Source: a virus. Taken from it: a DNA stretch of 23,433 nt. A program made the translations under genes and the position numbers. The DNA is taken from positions 1 to 23,433 of the IMG/VR virus record IMGVR_UViG_3300010153_005122. The stretch is one strand, 5' to 3'. Positions within the stretch are counted from its first letter, which is position 1; every line of letters begins with the position of its first letter. This document shows positions 1-6,669 of this stretch, one piece after another. A model generated the notes under the pieces. The model had not been told where the DNA came from. It did no database searches and was given only the letters and a program-made list of their open reading frames with translations.

Positions 1-2
1 GC

Positions 3-143
3 AATACAGGCACGTTTTGTAAGACTTTGGTAGAAAATACTGATGGATATATGGATAGAAAGAATGAGATTATAGGATCACAGATAGGAACCTTGACATT
101 ATCATTCAATGCTGAGGAGGGAACTATAAATGGTCATATCTAA
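3..143 (+). CDS. 3' end of an unidentified gene (partial)
   Basis: One frame is open from the window edge to the TAA at 141-143, giving the last 46 residues of a protein that begins outside the window. The tail is mildly polar, reads ...GSQIGTLTLSFNAEEGTING at its centre-right, and carries no motif I recognise. It overlaps the next gene by 14 nt, the tight packing seen elsewhere in this genome, which supports it being real. The other two plus frames close within the first 33 bases. Function unknown. Confidence 0.55.
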   Translation, partial: NTGTFCKTLVENTDGYMDRKNEIIGSQIGTLTLSFNAEEGTINGHI

Positions 144-408
144 ACCTGTTCGTGCTAAGAAAAAAAACATACCTAATTATATAAACGTAGATACAACTCC
201 TAAAAGAGTTAGTACTAGAGACAAAGTTATAAAGAGTTTGAAAAAGAACAAGACAGGAATATCTTTAATTGGAATAGCTGAAGATATTAACGTAGCAAGT
301 CAGGGAAATCTTCATGAGACATTGAAAAGAATGTTAAGAAGAAAAGAGGTAACGTTAGAACCATGTGTCATCTGTGGGCGAACAGAATTATATAAACTTT
401 CAAAATAA
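130..408 (+). CDS. winged-helix-like DNA-binding protein
   Basis: A 92-residue basic protein, unidentified by name. Residues 1-30 are a Lys/Arg-rich tail. Residues 30-75 look like a winged-helix fold: a helix RDKVIKSLKKN, then GISLIGIAEDINVASQGNLHE as a helix-turn-helix and LKRMLRRKEVTLEP as recognition helix plus wing. The C-terminus has a single CVIC pair at about 79-82, perhaps half of a zinc site. The start is set by a strong GAGGAGG at 114-120, 9 nt before the ATG, so this gene is translated from an internal ribosome-binding site and not leaderless. A transcriptional regulator is the simplest reading; it is inferred from fold-like pattern only. Confidence 0.7.
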   Translation: MVISKPVRAKKKNIPNYINVDTTPKRVSTRDKVIKSLKKNKTGISLIGIAEDINVASQGNLHETLKRMLRRKEVTLEPCVICGRTELYKLSK

Positions 409-415
409 TTATAAT

Positions 416-440
416 TTATATTTCTTTTTATATTTCTTTT
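416..440 (+). terminator. T-rich terminator after the first gene pair
   Basis: Directly after the stop codon at 408 the plus strand carries several T-runs (TTTCTTTTTATATTTCTTTT). Archaeal transcription commonly stops at such oligo-T tracts without a hairpin. A new promoter begins immediately downstream. Confidence 0.45.
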
Positions 441-449
441 ACAGCTTAA

Positions 450-459
450 TTTAAATATA
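450..459 (+). promoter_or_regulatory. TATA box (TTTAAATATA)
   Basis: TTTAAATATA is centred 25-26 nt upstream of the ATG at 480. That is the archaeal distance from TATA to transcription start, so the 41-aa gene is probably leaderless. Confidence 0.6.
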
Positions 460-479
460 CCAGTAACATAGGTTGTTGT

Positions 480-605
480 ATGTTTATTGAAATTCATATT
501 GATGGACTTAAAGATGCACAAGTTGTTGCTATTGAAAAGGCAGGAGAGGTTGCACTTGAACTAGAAAAACGAGGCAAACGTTTCCGTTTAGGAAAAACCT
601 GCTAG
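480..605 (+). CDS. 41-aa protein of unknown function
   Basis: A small ORF with its own TATA box at the leaderless distance. The product starts MFIEIHIDGLKDAQVVAIEK and continues as an amphipathic, Glu/Lys-rich helix, ending in a basic RGKRFRLGK tail. A short strand followed by a helix could be a small dimeric DNA-binding or adaptor protein, but no family is recognised. The main support is the promoter spacing and the absence of any competing gene between 409 and 650. Confidence 0.5.
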   Translation: MFIEIHIDGLKDAQVVAIEKAGEVALELEKRGKRFRLGKTC

Positions 606-620
606 TATTTTTTATTAAGA

Positions 621-630
621 TTTATATTTA
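621..630 (+). promoter_or_regulatory. TATA box (TTTATATTTA) of the replication operon
   Basis: TTTATATTTA is centred 25-26 nt upstream of the ATG at 651. It would start a leaderless transcript carrying the ribbon-helix-helix-like protein, MCM, the methyltransferase, RadA and the mini zinc finger, which all overlap. Confidence 0.6.
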
Positions 631-650
631 AGAACATTTAATACCATACT

Positions 651-953
651 ATGCAGTTCAACTCAAGTATCAAAACAATATCTGTTACTGAAAATGCAAG
701 AAGAATTTATCAAGAGCTAAATGATATAAAACCAAAAGAAATGTCATTCAGTTCCTTCCTTGCTTTTGTTGCAGAGGACTATTTAATTAACTACACTGGA
801 AATGTTCCAGAGAAAAAAGAAACGGACATAATGTCCGAAGATTGGTACTCCGTTGTCAACAGTTGTGATGAAGAAGAATTAAAAAAGATACAGGAAGCTT
901 TAATAAAAATACAAAACCTAATAGATAACAGAGTGAGGAAACAACTATGCTGA
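651..953 (+). CDS. ribbon-helix-helix-like (antitoxin-type) regulator
   Basis: 100 residues. The N-terminus SSIKTISVTENARRIYQEL followed by a helix KEMSFSSFLAFVAEDYL resembles the short beta-strand plus two helices of archaeal VapB-like ribbon-helix-helix proteins, in which the strand binds the DNA major groove. Residues 60-100 are a charged helical tail (EEELKKIQEALIKIQN), possibly for dimerisation or a partner. There is no toxin gene beside it: it overlaps the MCM start by 7 nt (ATGCTGA), so a plausible role is control of the replication operon it heads. First gene of a leaderless transcript. Confidence 0.65.
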   Translation: MQFNSSIKTISVTENARRIYQELNDIKPKEMSFSSFLAFVAEDYLINYTGNVPEKKETDIMSEDWYSVVNSCDEEELKKIQEALIKIQNLIDNRVRKQLC

Positions 954-2929
954 CACGTTCTGCCGTAAGAGATACTCTTTATAACTTGAGTGGAACAGGT
1001 ATTTTTCAACAGAGAAAGTATGTTGATGTGATTGACAGACTTACCACAAACAGCGTGTTCACTGTAAATTTTATGGAAGATAACATGTATGAATATCTTT
1101 CAGAATTAGATCCAGAAGATTTCAAAGAAATAATAAGAGAAGCAGTATACAGGTCACTTGACACACGTTTTGCAGGTGCCATTGATGTAGAAAATGCTTT
1201 CAAAAACATGACGATAAGACTGGTCTCTAATGACATAGAGTTAATGCATAATCTAAATGCAAGAGACCATGAAAACACGGTAGTTGTTTTTGACTGCGAG
1301 GTTATTGCAACCGAAAAAGAAAAAACATTCACCAAGTTTTGTGAAGGCTACTGTCCTCTATGTGGTCAAGAAGTTGGTGTCAAGGCAAACGAAGACAGAA
1401 AGATTGAAGATACTTATTGCACAAACATCAAATGTAAAAAGGCAAAACTTATTCTAAGAAAGAACACGTTAAAAACTGATAACATACAGTCAATATATGT
1501 TCAGGAACCAATGTCAACTTCGAAGAACAATACTCCTGTAATGATAAAGGCTATATTGACAGGAGCCTTATCAGGTAAAATATTCATAGGTCAGAAGAAA
1601 AGAATAACAGGAATCTACAAGTCAGTCATAGATACGAAGACAAATATCAATGAAATAACAATCGAAGTTATATCTGAACGTGATTTGGAAGAGAAGAGCA
1701 TTACTGAGTTAAATTCTGATGACATTTCCGAGTTAAAAAATCAAACAAAAAATGAAGAAAAGTTTATACAAAAACTTACAGATAGTTATGCTCCACTCAT
1801 AGTAGGTTACAAGGATATCAAGTTGGCTATCATGTTGTTTCTAGTAGGTGGTCATTCCAAGGTCAAACGTGAAGACATTAACATGTTTCTTATAGGAGAC
1901 CCTTCAATGGCAAAGTCAGAACTGTTGAAGTTTGGGAACAAAGTCACAGACAAGTCAATGTATACATCAGGCAAGGGTTCATCAGCAGCAGGTCTTACAA
2001 TAGGTCTGGTCAAGATGGAAAATGGAAATCATGTTGCACAGGCAGGTGTTCTTCCGCTTTGTTCTGGCGGATTTGCATTTATTGACGAGTTTGACAAGAT
2101 GTCTAAGGATGACAGAAGTGCATTACACGAAGGCATGGAACAACAGACAGTAAGCATCGCAAAGGCAGGATTCAGAATGACTCTGCCAGCAAAGACTCCA
2201 ATACTGGCAGCAGCAAATCCAAAGTATGGAAAGTATGATACATCACAGACAATTCTTGACAATATTGACATTCCAATACCATTAATATCAAGATTCGATA
2301 TGATATGGCTTATACGTGACACTGTTGACGAGAAGAGTGACGAAGAGAAAGCAAAGTTCATACTTGACACGTTTACAGGAGACGTTAAAATGAAGGCAGA
2401 CATATTTGATGAGGAAAAACTTCGTTCATTCGTAAACCATGTGAGAACTATAGAACCAGTAATGACAGAAGAAGTAAAGGTAAGACTGGCAGATATATAC
2501 AAGAATATGAGAAAGGCATCAAACAATAACAACGGTATTGCAATAGGAACAAGACAGTTGGAAGCACTTGTAAGACTGACTGTTGCACATGCAAAATTGC
2601 TTATGAAAACAGAGACAGACATATCTGACGTTGAATGTGTGGAAGGCTTGTTCAATTCTATGTTTAAAGAGTTTGGAATTGATATCAAGCAAGGCTCGTT
2701 CAATCAGAACGTGTTTTATACGTCATCAAAAATGAACAAACAGCAGTTGTTTGATCATATATGGGCAGAGTGCAAAGACCATGAGGGTGTTGTTTTGCAT
2801 GCAAACTTTATCAAAAAGTTATCAGAGAACGAAAAGTTTGATGAGAAATCTGCAAACATGTATTTTGATAGCATGGAAAGACAATGTATTATAAAACATG
2901 TAGGAGATAACAAATGGAAAAAAGTGTAA
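947..2929 (+). CDS. mcm: MCM replicative DNA helicase
   Basis: A 660-residue protein, the usual length of archaeal MCM. It should form the hexameric 3'-5' helicase that unwinds the viral genome. The N-terminal domain carries a zinc site (C136, C139, C158, C163). The AAA+ core shows an MCM-type Walker A, GDPSMAKSELLKF (about 317-329), a Walker B, FAFIDEFDKM (about 376-385), sensor 1 AAANPKYG (about 421-428) and the arginine finger in PLISRFD (about 445-451). The last 80 residues look like the winged-helix tail. I see no intein or frameshift. The ATG overlaps the upstream stop; the end overlaps the methyltransferase by 16 nt. A virus with its own MCM can replicate without loading the host helicase. 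No primase or polymerase is visible here, so those would come from the host or from outside the window. Confidence 0.95.
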   Translation: MLTRSAVRDTLYNLSGTGIFQQRKYVDVIDRLTTNSVFTVNFMEDNMYEYLSELDPEDFKEIIREAVYRSLDTRFAGAIDVENAFKNMTIRLVSNDIELMHNLNARDHENTVVVFDCEVIATEKEKTFTKFCEGYCPLCGQEVGVKANEDRKIEDTYCTNIKCKKAKLILRKNTLKTDNIQSIYVQEPMSTSKNNTPVMIKAILTGALSGKIFIGQKKRITGIYKSVIDTKTNINEITIEVISERDLEEKSITELNSDDISELKNQTKNEEKFIQKLTDSYAPLIVGYKDIKLAIMLFLVGGHSKVKREDINMFLIGDPSMAKSELLKFGNKVTDKSMYTSGKGSSAAGLTIGLVKMENGNHVAQAGVLPLCSGGFAFIDEFDKMSKDDRSALHEGMEQQTVSIAKAGFRMTLPAKTPILAAANPKYGKYDTSQTILDNIDIPIPLISRFDMIWLIRDTVDEKSDEEKAKFILDTFTGDVKMKADIFDEEKLRSFVNHVRTIEPVMTEEVKVRLADIYKNMRKASNNNNGIAIGTRQLEALVRLTVAHAKLLMKTETDISDVECVEGLFNSMFKEFGIDIKQGSFNQNVFYTSSKMNKQQLFDHIWAECKDHEGVVLHANFIKKLSENEKFDEKSANMYFDSMERQCIIKHVGDNKWKKV

Positions 2930-3483
2930 AGGATTCAACACATTATTTAATAAAAGGCTACCCAGGTTTGGAACACACAGCAGAATATATCAAACCTTTG
3001 ATACCACCTTCAGATACATACATCGAGGTATTTGCAGGCATGGGTAGAACTGTAGAGATTGAAAAACATAATACGGTAGTCTTAAATGACATGTCAGACT
3101 TTGCAGTCAAAACACTGAAAGAAAAGTTTCCAACAGCGATAGTAACACAGTTAGATTATTCTGAGGTGATAAAGAACAGTTACAAAGATCCTGATACGTT
3201 TCTTTTCATTGATCCGCCTTGGCGTAAGAACATTTACAAGAACAATGCAAAACCTGTGTTCACTCATGACTCTCCAATTAAATATTACGACAAAATTTTA
3301 TTTTATCTCAGTGATGCAAAATGTAAATGGATATTATGTGTAGACAAGGATGAACATGAGATAGGTAGCAGAGTCAGTAGAAGTGGATGGGTAAATAAAG
3401 TCTATGAGCATCCAACTAAGAAATTATATGGTAGACCTATTGGAGTAAGATTGGCAAGTAACATGTGGAGCAGAAATGACTAA
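2914..3483 (+). CDS. D12-class-like DNA adenine methyltransferase (DPPW)
   Basis: 189 residues with the class I SAM methyltransferase layout: YPGLEHTAEYI N-terminal motif, motif I YIEVFAGMGRT (residues 36-46; the FxGxG SAM loop), VVLNDMS after strand 2, and the catalytic motif IV FLFIDPPWRKN (96-106), the (D/N)PPY/W signature of adenine-N6 enzymes. It is shorter than Dam (about 270), so the target-recognition domain is reduced. It sits between mcm and radA in overlapping order, suggesting co-expression with replication and a role in marking or protecting viral DNA. No cognate nuclease lies next to it. Adenine specificity is inferred from the motif; the target site is unknown. Confidence 0.85.
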   Translation: MEKSVKDSTHYLIKGYPGLEHTAEYIKPLIPPSDTYIEVFAGMGRTVEIEKHNTVVLNDMSDFAVKTLKEKFPTAIVTQLDYSEVIKNSYKDPDTFLFIDPPWRKNIYKNNAKPVFTHDSPIKYYDKILFYLSDAKCKWILCVDKDEHEIGSRVSRSGWVNKVYEHPTKKLYGRPIGVRLASNMWSRND

Positions 3484-4525
3484 GGAGAAAGATTCAAATA
3501 TAACAGATACAGTAGATAATGATATGTCAGAAGAAGTTGTAGAAGAAATTATAGAAGAACCAGAAGTAGATTTGTCAGTGTCACAATTAAAAGGTGTCGG
3601 TGCAAAAACAGAAGAGAAATTAATTAGCTTTGGTGTGGTATCTTTGCTTGACTTGTGCGTTCGTGGTGCAAAAGAAATATCAGAGATAACAGGTGTTGCA
3701 AAAGACACAGCAAAGACTTGGATATTTATGGCACATAAAATGTTAGAAGAAAACGGTATGATCAGAAAGTCAGACATGCCAGTCCAAGAATTACTTACTT
3801 ATCAGTTAAATCATAGAAGACTCAAGTGTGGAGCAACCGAAGTAGATGAATTATTCGGTGGCGGTCTTACACCAGAAGCTGTTTATGAAGTATACGGTGA
3901 GTTTGGCAGTGGCAAAACACAGTTTTGTATGTCAGTCACAGCAGAAACACTTGCAAACAATGGTAAAGTAATATGGATTGATTGTGAAGACACATTCAAG
4001 CCACAAAGACTTGTAGAAATACTAAAAGCAAGAGAACTTGTAGCTGATGAAGAGGAAGCAGTAGATCTTATTGGCAACGTAAAGTATTTTCATACTCCTA
4101 CAACAGAACAGTTGACTGGCACAGTTGACAGTCTATCTAAACTTATGAGAGAAGAGAAGACAGATCTGCTAGTGCTTGACGGTTCCATTGGACAGTTCAG
4201 AGAGGAATATCTAGGTAGAGGAACACTTGCAGAGAGACAAAACGAAATAGCAAGACTCATGACACACATAAAAAACATCTCATACTATTTCAGATGCACT
4301 GTATTGTTTACCAATCAGGTACAAAGTGATCCAGCAATAATGTTTGGTGATCCAATCAAACCTATCGGTGGAAACATTGTAGCACACGCATCAACTTACA
4401 GAACGTACTTTAAAAAATCAGGCAAGAAACGTATTGCTAGAATGGTAGACAGTCCTGAACACAAACAGATGGATGCATCATTTGTTCTTGATGAAAAGGG
4501 AATTTCAGACAAAGATGAAGAATAA
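3476..4525 (+). CDS. radA: RadA/Rad51-family recombinase
   Basis: 349 residues, near full archaeal RadA length. Residues 1-31 are acidic. An HhH region SQLKGVGAKTEEKLISFGV follows (about 36-54). The core has FGGGLTPEAVYEVYGEFGSG leading into Walker A GEFGSGKT (141-148), WIDCEDTF (about 167-174), Walker B LLVLDGS (231-237, with Gly where cellular RadA usually has Ser), and the ssDNA-binding L2 segment ending GGNIVAHAS (298-306). It should form ATP-dependent filaments on ssDNA for strand exchange, supporting recombination-dependent replication or repair. It overlaps the methyltransferase by 8 nt. A recent host-derived copy is possible; the motifs appear intact. Confidence 0.93.
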   Translation: MTKEKDSNITDTVDNDMSEEVVEEIIEEPEVDLSVSQLKGVGAKTEEKLISFGVVSLLDLCVRGAKEISEITGVAKDTAKTWIFMAHKMLEENGMIRKSDMPVQELLTYQLNHRRLKCGATEVDELFGGGLTPEAVYEVYGEFGSGKTQFCMSVTAETLANNGKVIWIDCEDTFKPQRLVEILKARELVADEEEAVDLIGNVKYFHTPTTEQLTGTVDSLSKLMREEKTDLLVLDGSIGQFREEYLGRGTLAERQNEIARLMTHIKNISYYFRCTVLFTNQVQSDPAIMFGDPIKPIGGNIVAHASTYRTYFKKSGKKRIARMVDSPEHKQMDASFVLDEKGISDKDEE

Positions 4526-4625
4526 GTGCAAACAATGCAGTAGTATAATAAAAGAAGATAATCAAGACTTGTGCTGCATAAAATGCTGGGATCTATATTA
4601 TTTTAATTCCACACCAACTTCCTAA
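4515..4625 (+). CDS. 36-aa mini zinc-ribbon protein
   Basis: The ATG lies inside the last codons of radA (11-nt overlap). The product MKNKCKQCSSIIKEDNQDL continues into CCIKCWDLYY, giving CxxC-x11-CCxxC, enough for one zinc knuckle. Length and position as the last gene of the mcm-radA run fit the many Cys-pair mini-proteins in this genome. Function unknown; nucleic-acid or protein binding is the general expectation for such ribbons. Confidence 0.6.
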   Translation: MKNKCKQCSSIIKEDNQDLCCIKCWDLYYFNSTPTS

Positions 4626-4627
4626 CA

Positions 4628-4637
4628 TTTATATATA
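4628..4637 (+). promoter_or_regulatory. TATA box (TTTATATATA) before the foldable element
   Basis: TTTATATATA is centred at 4632.5. Applying the 24-27 nt spacing seen at this genome's leaderless genes puts the transcript start at about 4656-4659, the first base of the closing stem of the element at 4659-4743. Confidence 0.55.
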
Positions 4638-4658
4638 GTATACACGTACATATGTCAT

Positions 4659-4743
4659 GTGGGCTAGATGTTGGTCATAAACACAAACAACTTTGGTGTG
4701 AAAGCCAACCAGAGGTAACCCGATTCCTCGCATTGATGCCCAC
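4659..4743 (+). ncRNA. candidate structured small RNA (three-way fold)
   Basis: An 85-nt, visibly GC-richer island. The ends pair perfectly, GTGGGC (4659-4664) with GCCCAC (4738-4743). Inside, GTTGG (4670-4674) pairs with CCAAC (4705-4709), enclosing ACAC (4681-4684) with GTGT (4696-4699), and GAGG (4712-4715) pairs with CCTC (4726-4729). That makes a closing stem and two arms. It is not a tRNA: there is no TTCRA loop, the D arm is too short, and 8 nt separate the last arm from the closing stem. A competing reading is a 36-codon ORF at 4652-4762 (MSCGLDVGHKHKQLWCESQP...), but that ATG is only about 20 nt from the TATA box. RNA is preferred, not proven. Confidence 0.4.
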
Positions 4744-4744
4744 C

Positions 4745-4755
4745 TTTATTAATTA
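4745..4755 (+). promoter_or_regulatory. TATA box (TTTATTAATTA)
   Basis: TTTATTAATTA is centred 24 nt before the GTG at 4774. It supports leaderless initiation at that GTG. Confidence 0.5.
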
Positions 4756-4773
4756 CCTATAGTAATTTACCTT

Positions 4774-5127
4774 GTGAATCCAAGGGAAAGGATGAGATCT
4801 TCCAACAGAAAAGCTGTACTATGGTTACTTAAGAATAATTATGATGAAGTATGGTTGAAATCACATACACGAAGATCTGACTTGGTATATACTAGGGGTG
4901 AATGGTATCGTGCACTTGATCTATGGAATTTGTTTGATGGCATATGTTTTGATGACAATGATAACATTGTGTTTATTCAGATTAAAACTAATGCATGGGC
5001 AAAGGAGAAACCACTAATTTCATTCGCAAACACGCACAAAAATGTAAGAGTATTATCTATAAATGTTAAACAGAAAAAAGACAAAAAGTGGGAAGTTTTA
5101 TATAGAGAATACTCTATTATAAAATAA
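4774..5127 (+). CDS. PD-(D/E)XK-fold nuclease-like protein
   Basis: 117 residues. Residues 11-54 are helical and basic. The catalytic-type core is WNLFDGICFDDNDNIVFIQI followed by KTN: an Asp at 55, then a hairpin, then Q69-x-K71, matching the D...(E/Q)xK pattern of the PD-(D/E)XK superfamily (Holliday-junction resolvases and many phage nucleases). Start chosen at GTG 4774 because a TATA box lies at the leaderless distance; ATG 4792 is the alternative. The stop shares its last A with the next ATG (TAATG), so translation is probably coupled. Position after mcm/radA suits recombination or DNA processing. Substrate unknown. Confidence 0.7.
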   Translation: MNPRERMRSSNRKAVLWLLKNNYDEVWLKSHTRRSDLVYTRGEWYRALDLWNLFDGICFDDNDNIVFIQIKTNAWAKEKPLISFANTHKNVRVLSINVKQKKDKKWEVLYREYSIIK

Positions 5128-5528
5128 TGCATAAAGATGCTAATGGCAATTTCATAGGCAGGGGTGAAGACAGTGCATTTGAATTACTTCTACAACTATA
5201 TCCTGACAAAGAAATCAAGAGACAGGTGAAGTTCAAAGACTTGCTTTCTGGTGAATGGACAGATACAGTTACAGAAAGACAGGAGAAAGAGACAATAGAC
5301 ATAGTTGTATATTCTGATCCGATAATAGCAATAAGAGTTCAAGATCCACATCATAATGGCAGGCTTACGTCAGCAAGAGATTTAGTTCAACGTAAAACTC
5401 TTGAGTGGAACGGTGTCAGAGTAGTAGACTTGCAGCACTATGAATGTGTTGAATTAATGAAGGAAAATGTCAGTGATAAAAGCATGAAAGAATTGCTAAA
5501 TGCTCTCAAAGAAGAGGGTATTCATTAG
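5127..5528 (+). CDS. PD-(D/E)XK-like protein with altered active site
   Basis: 133 residues, translationally coupled to the gene before. GRGEDSAFELLLQLYPDKEI offers the helix-1 Glu; ETIDIVVYSDPIIAIRVQD gives strand-Asp58-strand ending R70-x-Q72 where a nuclease would have (E/Q)-x-K. The following DLVQRKTLEWNGVRVVDLQ is the usual alpha-beta continuation of the fold. The missing catalytic Lys suggests an inactive or reshaped paralogue, perhaps a subunit that pairs with the 4774-5127 nuclease. Its stop (TAG 5526-5528) interlocks with the stop of the opposite-strand gene. The fold assignment is pattern-based. Confidence 0.6.
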   Translation: MHKDANGNFIGRGEDSAFELLLQLYPDKEIKRQVKFKDLLSGEWTDTVTERQEKETIDIVVYSDPIIAIRVQDPHHNGRLTSARDLVQRKTLEWNGVRVVDLQHYECVELMKENVSDKSMKELLNALKEEGIH

Positions 5529-5749
5529 TTATATATGTCAGAACCTTTTTTATTAGCTTCTTCTGCTTCCATATGATTTAATATTCTATGTTTTTCTTGT
5601 TTTATTTTTTCTTTAACCATGTATAAAGAAAAATCTATTTCAATAAAATTCATACCATCTTTTATGCCTTCATCAATTAATTTATCAATTTTATCTGACA
5701 TTGTTACTACTTTTACCCAGTCAGGCTCAAATTCTTTTTCTTCTGGCAT
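5525..5749 (-). CDS. 74-aa hypothetical protein, helical and acidic
   Basis: No family recognised. The product (MPEEKEFEPDWVKVVTMSDK...) is charged and predicted helical, with a regular hydrophobic pattern in KIDKLIDEGIKDGMNFIEID, and no Cys, signal or membrane segment. TATAAA at 5773-5778 lies about 26 nt upstream of the ATG, so it has its own leaderless promoter. It converges on the PD-(D/E)XK pair, the two stop codons sharing TTAG. Confidence 0.65.
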   Translation of the reverse strand: MPEEKEFEPDWVKVVTMSDKIDKLIDEGIKDGMNFIEIDFSLYMVKEKIKQEKHRILNHMEAEEANKKGSDIYN

Positions 5750-5769
5750 GATTCATTTATATATAAATA

Positions 5770-6021
5770 TTATATAAACTTATGCCTTATCTTTGAAATA
5801 ATTGCAAGAGTAGTGCTTATTATTGGTATCATTTCAAGTAAATCTATCCCATAAAGTAGAAAATCTAACACAATGTTCTTACCAAACAGATATGTGTGTT
5901 CGTGGTCTCCAAAAAAACATTCTGCTGCGGTAATAGTGTGTGGTATCTGTAAATATAGTATAATAGCAGTCACAATCATGCTTTCTGTTATATGTCTTTC
6001 GTACCAGTCGAAAAATCCCAC
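5770..6021 (-). CDS. small membrane protein, two or more helices
   Basis: From GTG 6021 the product is 83 residues, beginning VGFFDWYERHITESMIVTAI. Hydrophobic stretches SMIVTAIILYLQIP and a long C-terminal NIVLDFLLYGIDLLEMIPII...STTLAIISKI suggest two or three membrane helices round a loop with ECFFGDHEH. The frame is open to ATG 6099, which would add 26 residues (including KIIKIVCIF) but overlap the divergent gene. I prefer 6021 because an AT-rich TATA-like tract lies 22-23 nt upstream and no TATA sits right for 6099. Paired head-to-head with the HExxH mini-protein. Function unknown. Confidence 0.5.
   Translation of the reverse strand: MGFFDWYERHITESMIVTAIILYLQIPHTITAAECFFGDHEHTYLFGKNIVLDFLLYGIDLLEMIPIISTTLAIISKIRHKFI
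5773..5778 (-). promoter_or_regulatory. TATA box of the 74-aa minus gene
   Basis: Read on the minus strand, TTTATA is centred 26-27 nt upstream of the ATG at 5749. It lies within the last codons of the next upstream gene. Confidence 0.45.
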
Positions 6022-6037
6022 AAATATACACACAATC

Positions 6038-6049
6038 TTTATTATTTTA
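6038..6049. promoter_or_regulatory. shared divergent TATA tract
   Basis: TTTATTATTTTA is centred 24-25 nt upstream of ATG 6068 on the plus strand and 22-23 nt upstream of GTG 6021 on the minus strand. One AT-rich block could therefore direct both leaderless transcripts. Confidence 0.4.
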
Positions 6050-6067
6050 GTGTTTCTTAGATTTTGT

Positions 6068-6301
6068 ATGGTATCAGTAGATTTTAGTATGTTTGGCAAA
6101 GGTGAGGCAGGAATATACTATCCTAATAGTGGAAGGGTGTTAATTTATCTCAATAATCACGAATCCCTGACAGATATATTAAAAACAGTGCAGCACGAAC
6201 TTATTCATGTTGCAATAGAAGAATGTGATATAGAAATGGATGAGGATCAGGAAGAAAAATTGATATTTTTTATGGCTTGGACAGATGAATTTTTGGTATA
6301 A
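6068..6301 (+). CDS. 77-aa HExxH metalloprotease-like mini-protein
   Basis: Residues 13-30 form beta strands (EAGIYYPNSGRVLIYLNN). The helix TDILKTVQHELIHVAIEECD holds a clear zincin motif, H43-E44-L-I-H47, with acidic residues after it. Length is far below a typical zinc peptidase, so this is a minimal metallopeptidase-like domain (compare SprT/ImmA-type cores) with the third ligand probably within the Glu-rich tail. I chose ATG 6068, not upstream ATG 5873, because of the TATA tract 25 nt before it; the upstream extension also overlaps the opposite membrane gene. Activity is inferred from the motif. Confidence 0.65.
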   Translation: MVSVDFSMFGKGEAGIYYPNSGRVLIYLNNHESLTDILKTVQHELIHVAIEECDIEMDEDQEEKLIFFMAWTDEFLV

Positions 6302-6471
6302 AAGTTTCTAATTTTTGTTCTAACTAAGCCTTTACAGCATAAACACCTGTATCTACTTAGTACTTTATTCTCTTTATATAGGTGTGATTCTTCTATGAAC
6401 TTTGTACAAGACTCACAATAGTGATAATTACCATCAGTTTTTTCATATCTACTACATAAGTTCCGACACAT
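6247..6471 (-). CDS. thaumarchaeal-type small zinc-ribbon protein (copy 1)
   Basis: 74 residues with four Cys clusters: MCRNLCSRYEKTDGNYHYCE carries C2, C6 and C19, followed by SC at 22, then RCLCCKGLVRTK at about 42-53. The arrangement CxNLCxRY...YxCxxC...CxCCxxxxRT matches the gene at 17349-17558 and a family of short proteins I associate with Nitrososphaeria genomes. In host members the last cluster is CPCC; here it is CLCC. The 3' end overlaps the convergent HExxH gene by 55 nt. A TATA element lies 25 nt upstream of the ATG. Function of the family is unknown; nucleic-acid binding is plausible. Confidence 0.7.
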   Translation of the reverse strand: MCRNLCSRYEKTDGNYHYCESCTKFIEESHLYKENKVLSRYRCLCCKGLVRTKIRNFYTKNSSVQAIKNINFSS

Positions 6472-6491
6472 ATATATTATATTGATTTCTC

Positions 6492-6500
6492 AAATTTAAA
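6492..6500 (-). promoter_or_regulatory. TATA box (minus) of zinc-ribbon copy 1
   Basis: AAATTTAAA, nearly symmetric, is centred 25 nt upstream of the ATG at 6471 on the minus strand. Confidence 0.45.
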
Positions 6501-6564
6501 CGTTTCTATGAAATTCTAACGCATAAATTCGTTTTGAAAAAAACCTCAATTTTCGAATTTTTTT

Positions 6565-6605
6565 GTGTACACACCACCGATTCCCGTTTTTTTAGTGTAC
6601 ATATT
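6565..6605. repeat. paired GTGTACA motifs after T-runs
   Basis: In the gene-poor stretch 6501-6641, TTTTTTTGTGTACA (6558-6571) and TTTTTTTAGTGTACA (6587-6601) form two direct copies. The second extends to TAGTGTACATATT (6593-6605), a 13-mer found again at 13633-13645; GTGTACA also recurs at 13797-13803. TGTACA is itself palindromic. Role unknown: a repressor site or operon-end signal are both possible. Confidence 0.4.
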
Positions 6606-6641
6606 ATACTACCCTACTAATTTTTTATGCAAAATTTTTTT

Positions 6642-6669
6642 CCTAGATAGATAGTATCTATCTTCTAGG
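6642..6669 (-). terminator. hairpin at the end of the 18-gene operon
   Basis: CCTAGA-TAGAT (6642-6652) pairs with ATCTA (6656-6660) and TCTAGG (6664-6669), with a 3-nt loop and a 3-nt bulge: 11 base pairs. It straddles the TAG stop (6658-6660) of the last gene of the minus operon and is followed on that strand by A7T4 and more AT-rich sequence. It could terminate the transcript or protect its 3' end. Confidence 0.5.

Noticed and set aside
2029-2703. 224-codon open frame on the minus strand
   Set aside because: It lies wholly opposite the MCM AAA+ core, whose motifs are certain, and its product is a Ser/Leu/Ile-rich shadow without motif or promoter.
4659-4743. tRNA gene
   Set aside because: No TTCRA loop, D arm too short, 19-nt anticodon-like arm, and 8 unpaired nt before the closing stem. 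A permuted or split tRNA also found no support.
4652-4762. 36-codon ORF (MSCGLDVGHKHK...)
   Set aside because: The ATG is only about 20 nt from the TATA box, the predicted transcript starts after it, and the DNA pairs with itself. Kept as the alternative to the RNA reading.
5873-6067. N-terminal extension of the HExxH gene
   Set aside because: The extension overlaps the opposite membrane gene and lacks a promoter at the right distance; ATG 6068 has one.
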